Below are positions 16,574-24,988 of a stretch of DNA of 64,000 nt, piece by piece. The notes below the pieces were generated by a model that was given only the letters and a program-made list of their open reading frames with translations, did no database searches and was not told the origin of the DNA. The translations under genes and the position numbers were made by a program. The stretch comes from Clostridia bacterium. GTDB lineage: Bacteria; Bacillota; Clostridia; Christensenellales; Aristaeellaceae. The DNA lies in NCBI GenBank assembly GCA_017481825.1, contig JAFUOR010000004.1, positions 22,036 through 86,035 of the forward strand, read 5' to 3'. The first letter of the stretch is position 1, and the number at the start of each line of letters is the position of its first letter.

Positions 16574-18088
16574 ATGGGAGACTACATCGTTCCAATCATT
16601 GCAGGTGTGCTGGTACTGCTGGCGATCATTATCTTCATGTGCAACTACATCAAGGTTCCGCCGAATGTGGCGCTGATCGTCTCTGGCCGCAAGCACAAGT
16701 ACAAGGTCAAGGACGCGGACGGTAACGAGGTCATCAAGAATTTCGGCTACCGCATCGTGCGCGGCGGCGCGACCTTCGTCATCCCCTTCTTCGAGCGTGT
16801 TGACCGGCTGAATCTGGGTATCATGCAGGTGGACATCAAGACCGGTCAGCCCGTGCCCAGCCAGGAGTACATCGGCGTGATGGTGGACGGCGTGGCTAAC
16901 ATCAAGATCGGCTCGGATGATGTGTCCGTCGCTACGGCGGCAGAGCAGTTCCTGGGCTGGAAGCAGCATGAGATTGCTGCGGTGGCCATGCAGGTGCTGG
17001 AAGGCAACATGCGCGAGATCATCGGTCGTATGACCATCGCTGACCTGGTGCAGAACCGTGACAAGTTCGCCAACGAGACGCAGAACGCTGCCACGGCGGA
17101 CATGCGCAACATGGGTCTGGAGATCGTCAACATTACCATTCAGAACTTCTCCGATAACGACGGCGTGCTGGATACCCTGGCTGTGAAGAACATTGCCGAG
17201 AAAAAGCGCGACGCGGATATCGCCCGCGCTGAGGCCGAGCGTGACACGGTGATCCGCCAGTCTCTGGCTGATCAGGAGGGCAACAAGGCCCGCACCGAGG
17301 CCCATGCGCACATCGCCGAGCAGGACAAGGAGCTGGAGCTCCGCCGTGCTCAGTTCCGCGCTGAGCAGGACCGCGCCAAGGCCGAGGCCGACCTGGCCTA
17401 TCAGGTGCAGCAGGAGAACAGCCGTAAGCAGCTGGAAACCGAGCGCGCCGCGGCTGAGCTGATCCGTCTGCAGAAGGAAACCGAGCTGCAGGCCCAGCAG
17501 GTGCAGATCCAGCGTGAGAAGCTGTCCATCGAGGTTCGTGAACGCGCCGAGGCTGAACGCGACGCCAAGATTGCCGAGGCTGAGGCCGAGCGAGCTGTGA
17601 TCCAGGCCCGCGCGGAAGCTGAGCTCTACCGCACGGAAAAGGAAGCCGAGGCCAAGCTCATCCTTGCCCAGAAGGAAGCCGAGGCGCAGTATCTGTTGGC
17701 TGAAAAGGAAGCGGAAGCCATCCGCATGAAGGGCCAGGCTGAGGCTGAGGCGATGCTCAAGAAGGCAGAAGCCATGAAGCAGTACGGCCAGGCGGCCATG
17801 ATGCAGATGGTGATCGATAAGCTGCCCGACATGGCCAAGGCCGTGTCTGAGCCGCTGTCGAAGACCGACAAGATCATCCTCTTTGGCGAGGGCGGTGCGA
17901 CCTCCATGGCGCGTGATACCGCTGGCACCATGCTGCAGACCTTCGAGGCGGTGAAGGACGCGGTGGGCCTGGACATCCCCAGGATGCTCAAGGACGTGAC
18001 CACCGGCGGTCTGATCGGCCGGAGCGCGGCTGACGGCAACGCAGTCAATGACGAGCAGGAAGAGGAAAAGAAGGAAGAAAACGACTAA
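16574..18088 (+). CDS. Flotillin-like SPFH / Band 7 membrane scaffold protein
   Basis: A 504-residue protein with one N-terminal membrane helix (about 5-28), an SPFH domain (about 35-210) and a long Ala/Glu-rich coiled coil (about 215-410) with repeated AEAE and EKEAEA blocks, then a Gly-rich tail. The size and layout match bacterial flotillins such as YuaG/FloT, which form membrane microdomains that gather signalling and transport proteins. The NfeD-type partner often encoded next to flotillins is absent. Own promoter and terminator make it monocistronic. ATG 16574 follows AAGGAG; the frame is open further upstream without a start signal. Confidence 0.9.
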   Translation: MGDYIVPIIAGVLVLLAIIIFMCNYIKVPPNVALIVSGRKHKYKVKDADGNEVIKNFGYRIVRGGATFVIPFFERVDRLNLGIMQVDIKTGQPVPSQEYIGVMVDGVANIKIGSDDVSVATAAEQFLGWKQHEIAAVAMQVLEGNMREIIGRMTIADLVQNRDKFANETQNAATADMRNMGLEIVNITIQNFSDNDGVLDTLAVKNIAEKKRDADIARAEAERDTVIRQSLADQEGNKARTEAHAHIAEQDKELELRRAQFRAEQDRAKAEADLAYQVQQENSRKQLETERAAAELIRLQKETELQAQQVQIQREKLSIEVRERAEAERDAKIAEAEAERAVIQARAEAELYRTEKEAEAKLILAQKEAEAQYLLAEKEAEAIRMKGQAEAEAMLKKAEAMKQYGQAAMMQMVIDKLPDMAKAVSEPLSKTDKIILFGEGGATSMARDTAGTMLQTFEAVKDAVGLDIPRMLKDVTTGGLIGRSAADGNAVNDEQEEEKKEEND

Positions 18089-18095
18089 AAGCAGC

Positions 18096-18135
18096 GGGGC
18101 TGGCGCACAGAAAATGTGCGTCAGCCCTGTTTTTG
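18096..18135 (+). terminator. Intrinsic terminator after flotillin
   Basis: GGGCTGGCGCACA / TGTGCGTCAGCCC hairpin with one G-U pair, then a T run. Confidence 0.88.
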
Positions 18136-18149
18136 TTATCAGCTATGGA

Positions 18150-18178
18150 AAATGGCGGCAGCCATGCAGACTGCCGCC
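18150..18178 (-). terminator. Probable terminator of the Thr/Glu-rich membrane protein gene
   Basis: On the minus strand GGCGGCAG ... CTGCCGCC is followed by ATTTTCC. The stem is good and the U tract short. Confidence 0.55.
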
Positions 18179-18193
18179 AATGGATGTATGGGA

Positions 18194-19048
18194 TTACTCC
18201 GCGATGGTCAGGTTGGCCAGGATGGCTTCGGCCTCCGCCAGCAACTGCTCCTCGGTGGGAACCTCAGCGGTGGGCACAACATGGGAGTTCAGCAGCACCA
18301 GAACGCTGGAGTCAGCGGGTGCATCGATGTACATGCTCAGGCTGCTGTAAGCGATGGTCTCCGTCTCGGCAACCTCAGCGGTCTCCTCGGCAGCATCGCC
18401 GGTTTCAGAGGTCTCGGTGTCCTCGGTGGTATCCGCAGCGTCCGCAGTTTCAGTGGTCTCGGTGGTTTCCGCCGTTTCGGTCTGGTCGTAGACGACATAG
18501 GCATAATGCACGTCATAATCGCCGATGGTCGTCTGCTTGGCCTCGGTCTGCGTATCGTACATGGTGGCGTACATCACCAGATTGGCGGCCATGGAGGCAG
18601 CGTCGTTATTGGCGATGCCGGTGACGTAGAGGCTCTCCACCGTGGCGGTCTCATCGTTCGTCACATAGTACTGATCCTGCTCCAGATCATCGGTGGTGTA
18701 AGAGAAGTTTTCCGGCGTATAGCCCTCGGGTGCGTCGAAGTCCGCCAGGTGGAAGTACTTCGGGGAGCTGGAGGAGCCGGTGTTCTTGATGATCCAGTTC
18801 TCTTCGGTGTTACGCAGGGTGCCGAACCAGTTCGGGATGGAGCCGCCGGGGCCGCGGAACCACTTAAGGCCCAGCCAGATGATGAGGATCGCCACGATCA
18901 CGCACACTGCGCCGATGGCGATCTGCTTGCCGTGGGCCTTCCAGAACTCGCGTTCCTTCGCGGCCTGCTCGGCGGCCTTGGCCTTCTCCTGGTTGCGGCG
19001 GCGAGCCGCAGCGGTACCGTAGTTGACATGCTTCTTCTTGTTGGCCAT
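18194..19048 (-). CDS. Single-pass membrane protein with acidic Thr/Glu-rich tract
   Basis: A 284-residue protein of unknown function. A basic, Lys/Arg-rich cytoplasmic head (1-40) precedes one membrane helix (about 42-63), so the C-terminal domain should be outside. About residues 195-240 form a low-complexity tract of repeated TET and AETTE units, nearly all Thr, Glu, Ala and Asp, inserted between two folded-looking segments (YDVHYAYVVYD before, YSSLSMYIDAPADSSVLVLLNS after). ATG 19048 follows AGGAGG. A TATACA box lies near 19092. No family was recognised. Confidence 0.75.
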   Translation of the reverse strand: MANKKKHVNYGTAAARRRNQEKAKAAEQAAKEREFWKAHGKQIAIGAVCVIVAILIIWLGLKWFRGPGGSIPNWFGTLRNTEENWIIKNTGSSSSPKYFHLADFDAPEGYTPENFSYTTDDLEQDQYYVTNDETATVESLYVTGIANNDAASMAANLVMYATMYDTQTEAKQTTIGDYDVHYAYVVYDQTETAETTETTETADAADTTEDTETSETGDAAEETAEVAETETIAYSSLSMYIDAPADSSVLVLLNSHVVPTAEVPTEEQLLAEAEAILANLTIAE

Positions 19049-19197
19049 AATGGGAATTCCTCCTGTTGTGTAGCGAATTGTTTGTATATTCATTCGCCAA
19101 AGGAGAGCAAATTTCCTGCTTGTCGAATGTAAATGTCGTGTGAACGTATGATGAAATCCACACAACCGCCGGTTGCAGGGATGAAAAGGATGCGTCA

Positions 19198-19227
19198 TTG
19201 CATCCCCGCGGCGGAATGTGCTAAGAT
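19198..19227 (+). promoter_or_regulatory. Putative promoter of the XRE regulator
   Basis: TTGCAT (19198-19203), 18-base spacer, TAAGAT (19222-19227), 29 bases before the start codon. Confidence 0.5.
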
Positions 19228-19256
19228 GGAGCCATCAAATCCAGGAGGGAAAGATG

Positions 19257-19892
19257 ATGAACAGAGCCATATCGGAGAAGGTCAGTGCCCTGCGCAGGGA
19301 GCGCGGCCTGACCCAGGAGAGGCTTGGCGCGATGCTGGGGGTGTCCAGCCAGGCGGTGAGCAAATGGGAGAAAGGCGACTGTCTGCCGGATCTGCTGCTG
19401 ATCCCGCAGCTGTGCGAGGCGCTGGGCATTTCAGCGGACGAGCTGCTGGGCGTGTCTGCCAAGGGATGCGGGGGCAAAGGCTCTGCACGGGTGTCAGCCC
19501 GGAGCATCCGCATCGGCAACGCGCGTGGGTTGACCATCCTGCTGGCGGGAGAACTCATGGTGGAAGCTGTCCGCCAGACGGAGACAGGCAGTCTGCAAAA
19601 GCTGCTGACCCTGCTGGCGGACGAGGATGCTCTGCGCGTTTTTCGGCTTTTGTCTTTTACGTCCCTGAAAAGCGAGGTGGAGATTGCTGAAAAAGCGGGA
19701 CTGCCCGTAGAAACGGTGCAAGCGGTGCTCTTCCGCCTGCTGCGGGCGAGCCTGTGCCAGTGTTCGGCACAGGAGGGGTACTTCCTTGGTCAGGATGCCT
19801 ATATCGCCTATGCGGCTCTGACGGCGGCCTACCTCGCCAGCGAGGAGGGACGGAAGGATATCCACAGCGTTTCGCTGAGTTACAGCGACTGA
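19257..19892 (+). CDS. XRE-family regulator with a second, winged-helix-like domain
   Basis: A 211-residue cytoplasmic protein. Residues 1-65 form a classic XRE helix-turn-helix (LRRERGLTQERLGAMLGVSSQAVSKWEKG), after which a short linker leads to about 120 residues that read like an ArsR-type winged helix (LLADEDALRVFRLLSFTSLKSEVEIAEKAGL, then LFRLLRASLC). Two DNA-binding units in one chain are unusual. It is convergent with the third ABC exporter pair and could regulate it, but no operator shared by the two was shown. ATG 19254 is an alternative start; 19257 has better spacing from AGGAGG. Confidence 0.8.
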   Translation: MNRAISEKVSALRRERGLTQERLGAMLGVSSQAVSKWEKGDCLPDLLLIPQLCEALGISADELLGVSAKGCGGKGSARVSARSIRIGNARGLTILLAGELMVEAVRQTETGSLQKLLTLLADEDALRVFRLLSFTSLKSEVEIAEKAGLPVETVQAVLFRLLRASLCQCSAQEGYFLGQDAYIAYAALTAAYLASEEGRKDIHSVSLSYSD

Positions 19893-19893
19893 A

Positions 19894-19928
19894 GAAGTGG
19901 TGCTGTCCGCATTGGACAGCACCACTTC
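19894..19928. terminator. Inverted repeat, probable shared terminator
   Basis: Perfect 15-bp stem GAAGTGGTGCTGTCC / GGACAGCACCACTTC with a 5-base loop between convergent genes. The U tract is poor on both strands, so it may act as a transcript-end stabiliser. Confidence 0.6.
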
Positions 19929-19937
19929 ATGCTTGCT

Positions 19938-21740
19938 TTAGGAAAACATGCCCTGCTCCCGGGCCTGAGCGGTATACAGCTCCCAGTATGCGCCCTTCTT
20001 TGCCATCAGCTCATCATGGCTGCCGGCTTCCATGATGCCTTTGTTGCCGATGTAGAGGATGCGGTCACAGTTCTTGATGGTGGACAGGCGGTGGGCGATG
20101 ATGAAGGACGTGCGGCCCTTGAGCAGCGCCTGAATGCCATCCTGGAGGAGCTTCTCCGTCTTGGTGTCGATGGAGGAGGTGGCCTCGTCCAGAATCAGGA
20201 TGCGGGGATCGCTCAGCAGTGTACGAGCGAAGGCGATCAGCTGGCGCTGGCCCTGGCTCAGGCTGGAGCCGCGCTCGTTGACGCTGGTTGCGTACTGCTG
20301 GGGCATTTCGCGGATGAAATCGTCCGCGCGCACGATCTGGGCGGCCTTGCGGACTTCCTCGTCCGTGGCGTCCAGGCGGCCATAGCGGATGTTGTCCATC
20401 AGTGTGCCGGTGAAGATGAAGCTGTCCTGCAGCATGATACCCAGCTGAGAACGCAGGGAATGCAGCGTCACGTCGGTCACATCGTGCTGGGCGCCATCCT
20501 CAGTGCTCAGGAGGATTCTGCCGCCGCGCAGGTTGTAGAAGCGGCACAGCAGGTTCACGATGGTGGATTTGCCTGCACCCGTGGGGCCCACCAGCGCGAC
20601 GCTCTCGCCAGCACGGACATGAAGGTTCAGATCCTCCAGCACAGTCTGCCCTTCCTCGTAGCCGAAGTTCACGTGGTCGAAGGCGACCTCGCCGGTGATG
20701 GCGGGCAGGGTCAGCGCGTCCGCCCTATCATCCACCACAACGGGCTCGTCCATGGTCTCGAAGATGCGCTCCAGGTAGGCCATGTTGTTGACGAAGGAGT
20801 TGTAGATGTTCGCCAGCGCTGTGATGGGCTGCCAGAAGCGGCTGACGTACTGGCCCATGGCGAGGATCACGCCGAAGGACACGATCTCGCCGCCCAGCCA
20901 GTACACGCCTGCGAGGTACAGGAGGGTAAAGACGATCTGGGTGATGATCTCCGAGGACAGCCAGACGCTGTTGGAGATGTAGATGGCCTTGATCCACGCC
21001 GCCCGGCAGGCCGTGGCCAGGCGCTGCATGATGGAGCAGTTGACCTCCTGGCGGGCAAAGAGCTGGGAAACGCGCACGCCGTCGATGGACTCCGCCAGAT
21101 AGGCGTTGTAATTGGAGTTCTTGTTGCTCTGGTTCTGCCAGGCCCTGCGCTGGCGGGGCTTGAGGATCATGATGATGGTCACGAACACCGGCAGGCCCGC
21201 CACCACGATGGTGGCCAGGGTAGGCTCGGTGGAGTACATGAACACCACGATGAAGATGATGTTGATGATCTCCAGAATGGAGTTGATGATGCCATTGGAG
21301 AGGATATCCGATACGGAATTGACGTAATTGATCACGCGCACGAGGATCTTTCCGGCAGGGCGGCTGTCATAATAGGAGAACGGGAGCCGCTGCAGGTGGG
21401 CGAAGAGATCCTTGCGGATATCGTAGATGATTTCCTGCGAAACATGCGCCATGGTGCGGGAGCGGATGACGGTGAAGATGATGGATACCACCACGATGCC
21501 GATGTAGGCTGCCGCCATGGTCAGGAGCATGTTCACATCCTTGTTGGGAACGGCCACGTCCAGCACCCACTGGGTGATCTTGGGGGAGAACAGGCCTGCC
21601 ACGGATGCACAGGCGGAGAGCAGCAGAGCGAAGAGCATCTTCCACTTGTGACGGCCGATGTAATGCAGGACACGCGCAAGGTGCTTTGAGTCAAACGGTG
21701 ATTCGAGGGATTCATCCACGTCAAACTTGTTGCGTGCCAT
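19938..21740 (-). CDS. Heterodimeric ABC exporter subunit with catalytic ATPase site
   Basis: A 600-residue half-transporter: transmembrane exporter domain, then ATPase with Walker A GPTGAGKST, altered signature LSQGQRQ, intact Walker B LILDE and H-loop AHRLST. It supplies the catalytic Walker B of the pair. It starts one base after the stop of its partner. Together they make the third exporter pair of the window with the same division of labour. Confidence 0.93.
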   Translation of the reverse strand: MARNKFDVDESLESPFDSKHLARVLHYIGRHKWKMLFALLLSACASVAGLFSPKITQWVLDVAVPNKDVNMLLTMAAAYIGIVVVSIIFTVIRSRTMAHVSQEIIYDIRKDLFAHLQRLPFSYYDSRPAGKILVRVINYVNSVSDILSNGIINSILEIINIIFIVVFMYSTEPTLATIVVAGLPVFVTIIMILKPRQRRAWQNQSNKNSNYNAYLAESIDGVRVSQLFARQEVNCSIMQRLATACRAAWIKAIYISNSVWLSSEIITQIVFTLLYLAGVYWLGGEIVSFGVILAMGQYVSRFWQPITALANIYNSFVNNMAYLERIFETMDEPVVVDDRADALTLPAITGEVAFDHVNFGYEEGQTVLEDLNLHVRAGESVALVGPTGAGKSTIVNLLCRFYNLRGGRILLSTEDGAQHDVTDVTLHSLRSQLGIMLQDSFIFTGTLMDNIRYGRLDATDEEVRKAAQIVRADDFIREMPQQYATSVNERGSSLSQGQRQLIAFARTLLSDPRILILDEATSSIDTKTEKLLQDGIQALLKGRTSFIIAHRLSTIKNCDRILYIGNKGIMEAGSHDELMAKKGAYWELYTAQAREQGMFS

Positions 21741-21741
21741 C

Positions 21742-23490
21742 TTACTTCACCGTCCTTTCTGCTTCTGCGTCGATGCCGTTTTGCAGGCAGTAGGTTTCCC
21801 AGTAATAGCCGCGGGTCTGGAGCAGCTCCTCATGGGTGCCGCGCTCGGTGACCACGCCGTCCTTGAGAATCAGGATCAGATCTGCATCCTTCACTGAGGA
21901 GATGCGCTGGGCGATGATGATCTTGGTGCAGTCGTAGGGAAGCTCCCGCAGCTGCTGCTGGATGTACTGCTCGGTCTCCATATCCACGGCGGAAGTGGTA
22001 TCATCCATGACGAGGATGCCGGGCTTGACGGCCAGCGCGCGGGCCAGAGCAATACGCTGCTTCTGTCCGCCGGACAGACCCACGCCACGCTCACCCACGA
22101 TGGTGTCATAGCCCTCCGAGAGCTCCTGAATGAAGCCGCCTGCCGCCGCGCGGCGGGCAAAGTCGTGCACCTCATCCTCGGTCAGGCTCTGGTCGCCAAA
22201 GGCGATGTTGCCCTCCACGGTGTCGGAGAAGAGGAAGACGTCCTGGGTGGCGGTGCCGATGCCGTCGCGCAGCTCCTGCAGCTTCCAGCGCTTGATGGGG
22301 CAGTCATCCACCAGGATTTCGCCATCCCTGACCTCATAGCAGCGGGCCAGCAGCTGGATGAGGGTTGTTTTGCCGGAACCCGTGGGGCCCATGATGGCCA
22401 CGGTCTGGCCCGGCTGGGCGGTAAAGGACACGTCAGTCAGGACATTCTGGCCCTCATGAGCAAAGGAAACATGGCGGAATTCGACCTTGCCCTGGATGCG
22501 GTCGTGGGACACGGCGTCCGGCGCGTCGACGATATCCGCCTTGGACATCTCCAGCTCCATGACCTTGTTGGAGCAGGTGATGAAGCGCTGCCAGTCGTTG
22601 AGCAGGTTACCCAGCTGGCGCATGGGCACGGAGAGCGCCCAGCTCAGGTTGGTGAACACCGTCAGTTCGCCGGCGGTGAGCTCGCCCTGCATCATCAGAT
22701 AGCCGCCGAAGAACACCGTGATCAGCGTCATGGTGTTGGCGAGAATCTCGATAAAGGGATAGAAGGACAGCCAGCGCTTGTTGATGGCCAGATGCGCATC
22801 GCGGAAGGCGCCGGAGCGCTTGTCGAAAGCTTCCTTCTCATGCTCCTCACGGGCAAAGGCCTTGATGACGCGGTTGGCGGCGATGTTCTCCTGCGCAGCG
22901 GCGTTCATTTCCGATTGACGCTCGCGCATGTTCATGAACAGCTTGCGCACGCCCTTGGAGTAGAACTTGGTGATGACCATGAGGATGGGGGTCACGCATA
23001 CCAGCGCCAGCGCCAGCTTCAGATTCACCGAGAACAGGTAGATCGACGTGGACAGGAACATGACCACGCTGTCGATGGCCTGGAAGTCGATGTAGGACAG
23101 GAAATGGCGGCACCAGTCCGTATCGGCGGACATGCGCGTCATCAGATCGCCCGTGCGGTGACGGTCGAAGAAGCGCGTATCCTGATACTGCAAGCGGGTG
23201 AACAGGCGCACGCGCAGGTTGTAAATCACATTCTGACTCGTACGCTCCAGGGTCGTGACCATGAAGTAGCGCATGCCCTCGCGAAGGAGCTTGACCACCA
23301 GCATGGTGATGAGCAGCCCGAAGAGGGGCTCCACGTTCTGGGCGACAATGACCTCATCCACCAGGCGCGAGGTCAGCGTCGGGTTGATCAGCAGCATCAG
23401 AGAGGTGACGGCGCTGATGCACAGGGCTATGACGTGCCACTTGTGGTACCTTTTGTCCATGATGGACCATAGCCATTTGATGTTTTCCAT
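21742..23490 (-). CDS. Heterodimeric ABC exporter subunit with degenerate ATPase site
   Basis: A 582-residue half-transporter with canonical signature LSGGQKQR and Walker A GPTGSGKTT, but Walker B ends LVMDD (Asp for Glu) and the switch His is Gln (AQRISS). It is the non-catalytic half. GGAGG precedes ATG 23490. A near-consensus promoter with a palindrome over its -35 box lies just upstream, suggesting repression or induction by a dimeric regulator. Confidence 0.93.
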   Translation of the reverse strand: MENIKWLWSIMDKRYHKWHVIALCISAVTSLMLLINPTLTSRLVDEVIVAQNVEPLFGLLITMLVVKLLREGMRYFMVTTLERTSQNVIYNLRVRLFTRLQYQDTRFFDRHRTGDLMTRMSADTDWCRHFLSYIDFQAIDSVVMFLSTSIYLFSVNLKLALALVCVTPILMVITKFYSKGVRKLFMNMRERQSEMNAAAQENIAANRVIKAFAREEHEKEAFDKRSGAFRDAHLAINKRWLSFYPFIEILANTMTLITVFFGGYLMMQGELTAGELTVFTNLSWALSVPMRQLGNLLNDWQRFITCSNKVMELEMSKADIVDAPDAVSHDRIQGKVEFRHVSFAHEGQNVLTDVSFTAQPGQTVAIMGPTGSGKTTLIQLLARCYEVRDGEILVDDCPIKRWKLQELRDGIGTATQDVFLFSDTVEGNIAFGDQSLTEDEVHDFARRAAAGGFIQELSEGYDTIVGERGVGLSGGQKQRIALARALAVKPGILVMDDTTSAVDMETEQYIQQQLRELPYDCTKIIIAQRISSVKDADLILILKDGVVTERGTHEELLQTRGYYWETYCLQNGIDAEAERTVK

Positions 23491-23547
23491 AGCGGCTCTT
23501 TTCCTCCGTAATGTCGGTGTCGAGCGGGTAACATAGAAGTCCGGGAC

Positions 23548-23576
23548 AGTATAGCACCAAATCGTTGCGCGCGCAA
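23548..23576 (-). promoter_or_regulatory. Promoter of the third ABC exporter pair
   Basis: On the minus strand TTGCGC (23576-23571), 17-base spacer, TATACT (23553-23548). Confidence 0.75.
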
Positions 23577-23578
23577 CG
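23563..23578. promoter_or_regulatory. Candidate operator: 16-bp perfect palindrome over the -35 box
   Basis: CGTTGCGCGCGCAACG is its own reverse complement and covers the whole -35 element of the exporter promoter. A dimeric repressor bound here would block RNA polymerase. No regulator is known to bind it. Confidence 0.5.
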
Positions 23579-23625
23579 GCTTAAATGGTATACTTCATGT
23601 CAGAAAGGACAAAACAGACGTTCTT

Positions 23626-24387
23626 TTACGCAAGGGCCGTACGGATTTTCTCTGCGACGAAGCAGGCGATGCGTTCCTTCCACTCCTCATCCGGATGCAC
23701 CTCGCCGTGATCCTTTGCCACGGCGGTGTCAAAGCCGCTCTCGTAGAAGCTGTCGATGATGTGCACGCCGCTCATCTGGCACACCCGGTCTATGATGCTG
23801 CGCTTGATCAGGCCGCTTTCGTGGCTCATCCAGGGGAGGTCACAGCAGGTCTGCAGGGGCGTGGCGATGAATATCTGCGCTTGCGGACAGACGGCATGCA
23901 GGGTCTCAAGCGCCCAGCGCAGGGCCGAGGCGATGCTGCACCGCGTCAGCTGCCCATAGGACTGATGCGCCACAAGATCGAAGTCATCCGTGACGGTGTT
24001 GCAGGGCTGATTGCCGTCATTGGTGGAGATGGCGATGTAGATCACGTCCGGCGGAGGAAGCGTTTCCTTCCCCAGCACGCCGGGCAGGCGGTAGGACACG
24101 CCGTCTACCTCCCACGTCACGGGCTGACCGGTGGGGGTTACTGCCTGCAGCACGCGCCGCACCTGATTGGATAGTACGTTGTCCGCCGTGTTGGTGTTGG
24201 GGGGCTCCGCAAGGGTGACGGGCGTGATGTTGGTATCGCCCTCATGCCAGTCGGTGCAGGTGGCATATCCGCAGGCGACATTGAGCCACTGTGCAGCCCC
24301 CAGCTTGCGGGCCACGACGGTGCCGATGCCCGTCACCTGGTCGCTGGTGATGCTGTCGCCAAGGCAGCAGAAGATCATGGGATGCAT
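23626..24387 (-). CDS. SGNH/GDSL-type hydrolase
   Basis: A 253-residue protein without a signal peptide. Block I is CCLGDSIT with the nucleophile Ser, block III is the ISTND segment, and the His of the triad is in GEVHPDEEW near the C-terminus. Such enzymes are esterases, often removing acetyl groups from glycans or lipids; the substrate here is unknown. ATG 24387 follows GGAGGGAGG; another ATG lies nine bases later. Unrelated in sequence to the SGNH gene at 62602. Confidence 0.8.
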   Translation of the reverse strand: MHPMIFCCLGDSITSDQVTGIGTVVARKLGAAQWLNVACGYATCTDWHEGDTNITPVTLAEPPNTNTADNVLSNQVRRVLQAVTPTGQPVTWEVDGVSYRLPGVLGKETLPPPDVIYIAISTNDGNQPCNTVTDDFDLVAHQSYGQLTRCSIASALRWALETLHAVCPQAQIFIATPLQTCCDLPWMSHESGLIKRSIIDRVCQMSGVHIIDSFYESGFDTAVAKDHGEVHPDEEWKERIACFVAEKIRTALA

Positions 24388-24586
24388 GGGGAATTCAGCC
24401 TCCCTCCATTGCAGATTTGCGAACATGATAGCACGGCTGCAACAAATATGCCATTGCCCATATGGAAAAATTCATGGCCGGATTATTCAACTGTCAGCAG
24501 GGCGGAGGCTTCCTCAAAATCGTCGTGCGTAAGACATGCGGATGTGCTATACTGGTGATGCTTCGAAGCGAAGAAAGGAACGAACG

Positions 24587-24988
24587 ATGGATCATTATGT
24601 GCTGATCTGGTCGGTGTGTATGTATGTGGAAAGCCGCGTGCAGGGTGAAGTATCGCTGGGTGACATTGCGGTGCACACGGGTTTTTCGCTGCCCCATGTG
24701 CGGGAGGTTTTCCGCAATCAGACGGGTAAGCCCCTTGTCCGCTATGTGCAGGAGCGGCAGATGGCCCATGCGGCGCAGATGCTTTTGCATACGGATGCAT
24801 CGGTGCTGGATGTGGCGCTGCAATACGGATATGCCAGCCGGGATGTGTTTTCCCGGACGTTTCGCCGGCTCACGGGCTATACGCCTACGGCCTTTCGCGC
24901 AGCGCGTCTGCCCCTTGCCCGGGTGAAGCTGTGCGCAGGTGTATACGGGCCGGCTCTGCCGAAAAAAAGAGAGGAGCAAAGTAAATGA
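24587..24988 (+). CDS. Small AraC-family DNA-binding protein
   Basis: A 133-residue protein that is nearly all AraC DNA-binding domain: two helix-turn-helices, LGDIAVHTGFSLPHVREVF and VLDVALQYGYASRDVFSRTF, ending in the conserved GYTPTAFR. It has no effector domain of its own. Its stop overlaps the start of the next gene by four bases. In some relatives I recall, an AraC domain and a BtrH-like domain are fused in one chain, so the two proteins may act together. A TATACT box is at 24548-24553, with no good -35 element. Confidence 0.85.
   Translation: MDHYVLIWSVCMYVESRVQGEVSLGDIAVHTGFSLPHVREVFRNQTGKPLVRYVQERQMAHAAQMLLHTDASVLDVALQYGYASRDVFSRTFRRLTGYTPTAFRAARLPLARVKLCAGVYGPALPKKREEQSK

Noticed and set aside
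17200-17780. Repeated GCCGAGGC-like blocks in the flotillin gene
   Set aside because: They encode the Ala/Glu coiled coil of the protein and are not a DNA repeat or CRISPR array.
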